41,476 nucleotides of DNA from Candidatus Cloacimonadota bacterium (lineage in GTDB: Bacteria; Cloacimonadota; Cloacimonadia; Cloacimonadales; TCS61). Position 1 is the stretch's first letter; the number at the start of each line of letters is the position of its first letter. The position numbers and the translations under genes were made by a program. A model generated the notes under the pieces. The model saw only the letters and a program-made list of their open reading frames with translations, was not told the DNA's origin and searched no databases. The DNA lies in contig JABGOP010000015.1 of assembly GCA_018645365.1 (NCBI GenBank), positions 1 through 41,476 of the forward strand, written 5' to 3'. Positions 40,066 to 41,476 of the stretch are shown here, in pieces.

Positions 40066-40506
40066 ATGAAAAAAGAATTTAAGATTTTATCGATAAATAT
40101 TTCGCTAAAAAAAGGCGAACAAAAAAAGCCAACCCAGAAGGTCTTTTTGAAAAAAGATTTTGGAATTGTAGGCGATGCTCACGCTGGAAATTGGCACCGT
40201 CAAATTTCGATGTTAGCAAATGAAGATATTGAAACGATGCGAGGAAAAGGAATTGAACTGAAATTCGGTGATTTTGCTGAAAATATTACCACCGAAAACA
40301 TCGATTTATGCACTCTTCCGCTCCGTACAAAATTACACTTGGGTAACGCCGTCGTAGAGGTTACTCAAATCGGTAAAGAGTGCCATCACGGTTGCGAAAT
40401 TTTTCAAAAAATTGGAGATTGTGTAATGCCTCGTAAAGGAATATTTGTGATAGTTTTAGAAGAAGGAGAAATTTCAAATGAAAGTAACTGTTATTACCAT
40501 ATCTGA
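40066..40506 (+). CDS. MOSC domain protein
   Basis: GIVGDAHAGNWHRQISMLANE; GDFAENITTENIDL; IGKECHHGCEIFQKIGDCVMPRKGIF conserved Cys segment. Confidence 0.9.
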   Translation: MKKEFKILSINISLKKGEQKKPTQKVFLKKDFGIVGDAHAGNWHRQISMLANEDIETMRGKGIELKFGDFAENITTENIDLCTLPLRTKLHLGNAVVEVTQIGKECHHGCEIFQKIGDCVMPRKGIFVIVLEEGEISNESNCYYHI

Positions 40507-40942
40507 TCGTGCTTCAAGAGGTATTTATGAAGATTTATCTGGCCCAAAAATTGTGGAAATATTAAAAGAACAAATTGAAAATGTGAAAATTGAACGAGTA
40601 ATTGTACCAGATGAAAAGCCTGAAATTTTGAAGGCACTTCAAAATGCTAATGCAAATTTTATTATTACAACCGGCGGAACAGGAATTTCGGAACGAGATG
40701 TAACTCCAGAAATTTGTGCTGAATTTTGTGATAAAGAACTTCCTGGCATTGCGGAAATTTTACGTGCCGAATCTTACAAGGAAACCCCAATGGCAATGCT
40801 GTCTCGTGGTTATGCTGGCATGAAAAATAAGACGATAATTGTCAATTTTCCCGGTTCCGTGAAAGCTGTAACACTTTGCACAAAAGTGATAATTCCGATG
40901 ATGAAACACGCAATTAAAATGTTCCAGGGTGAGGGACATTAA
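40478..40942 (+). CDS. mogA: Molybdopterin adenylyltransferase (MogA/MoaB family)
   Basis: VTVITISDRASRGIYEDLSGPKI; FIITTGGTGISERDVTPE; PGSVKAV. Confidence 0.94.
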   Translation: MKVTVITISDRASRGIYEDLSGPKIVEILKEQIENVKIERVIVPDEKPEILKALQNANANFIITTGGTGISERDVTPEICAEFCDKELPGIAEILRAESYKETPMAMLSRGYAGMKNKTIIVNFPGSVKAVTLCTKVIIPMMKHAIKMFQGEGH

Positions 40943-40964
40943 AAACCTTCAAAATAATAATCTC

Positions 40965-40970
40965 TTGACA
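40965..40970 (+). promoter_or_regulatory. -35-like TTGACA upstream of BMP lipoprotein gene
   Basis: tctcTTGACAaatt; the same 14-mer occurs in reverse complement at 34708-34721 upstream of lptB. Confidence 0.4.
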
Positions 40971-41039
40971 AATTTAGAGATAAAAAATTTCAAAGAATAG
41001 AGCTTTTAGAGTGTTGTAAAATGTGTGTGGGCGTCGAAA

Positions 41040-41069
41040 ATTAGATATTAGAAATTAGAATTAATTAGA
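41040..41069 (+). repeat. Short direct repeats of ATTAGA
   Basis: ATTAGA starting at 41040, 41047, 41054 and 41064, just before the RBS of the BMP gene. Confidence 0.7.
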
Positions 41070-41084
41070 AAAAAGGAGAAACAA

Positions 41085-41476
41085 ATGAAAAAGTTTTTTT
41101 GGATTTTAGTATCAGTTGTAGCAATTTTGTTAATTTTTGGATGTGGCGGAACTTCAGGTAAAAGTGAAAATCTCAAAGCAGGTTTTGTTTATGTGGGACC
41201 CGTTGGCGATGCAGGCTGGACTACTGCTCATGATGAGGGCAGAAAAGCAATGGAATCACTCGATTTTGTCGGTGAATCTACTTACATTGAAACCGTTCCC
41301 GAAGGTGCAGAAGCTACACGCGTCATTACCGAACTTGCTGAATCTGGTTGCAACATGATTTTCACAACATCTTTTGGCTATATGGACCCAACAATGGAAG
41401 TTGCAGCAAAATATCCAGATGTGAAATTCCACCATTGTAGCGGTTACAAATTTGCCGATAACTCAACAAATTATTT
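41085..41476 (+). CDS. BMP/PnrA-like basic membrane lipoprotein, 3' truncated by window
   Basis: ATG behind aaaaggag; MKKFFWILVSVVAILLIFGCGGTSGKSENLKAGFVYVGPVGDAGWTTAHDEGRKAMESLDFVGESTYIETVPEGAEATRVITELAESGCNMIFTTSFGYMDPTMEVAAKYPDVKFHHCSGYK; absent from ORF track (no stop in window). Confidence 0.92.
   Translation, partial: MKKFFWILVSVVAILLIFGCGGTSGKSENLKAGFVYVGPVGDAGWTTAHDEGRKAMESLDFVGESTYIETVPEGAEATRVITELAESGCNMIFTTSFGYMDPTMEVAAKYPDVKFHHCSGYKFADNSTNY

Noticed and set aside
41040-41069. CRISPR-like array
   Set aside because: Repeat unit is only 6 nt with 1-4 nt spacing; no repeats and spacers of CRISPR size and no cas genes in the window
41137-41358. 73-aa plus-strand ORF
   Set aside because: Out-of-frame reading of the truncated BMP lipoprotein gene, which has an RBS and a clear lipoprotein signal

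Overview
41.5 kb low-GC bacterial chromosome segment, almost fully coding, with no phage, transposon, CRISPR or rRNA seen. Plus strand, 1-17.7 kb: end of tuf, rpmG, tRNA-Trp(CCA), secE-nusG-rplKAJL-rpoBC-rpsL-rpsG, an EF-G gene, prmC, murA, an ArsP/DUF318-type permease and a mini-thioredoxin, ending at a bidirectional terminator. Minus strand, 17.7-34.7 kb, in transcription order: lptB-rpoN-lpd-lipA-hpf, a perfect-palindrome terminator, hprK-ptsH-ptsI-metK-buk-clostripain-like lipoprotein-nadC-nadA-nadB, a large SRP RNA (265 nt, not in the ORF track), hisS, a CIRCE-like element, groES-trxA. Plus strand, 34.8-40.9 kb: a tungstate/molybdate uptake and pterin-cofactor cluster (tupABC-GNAT-moeA-moaA-moaC-MOSC-mogA). 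Its leader has a 25-bp dyad over a candidate promoter, followed by a compact structured RNA candidate. The window ends in a truncated BMP-family lipoprotein gene. The observations most worth follow-up are the tup leader, a groES-trxA pair without groEL under a CIRCE-like site, the compact MoaA, two mutually exclusive hairpins between rplL and rpoB, and the C11 peptidase lipoprotein inside the NAD biosynthesis run. Taxonomy was not resolved.
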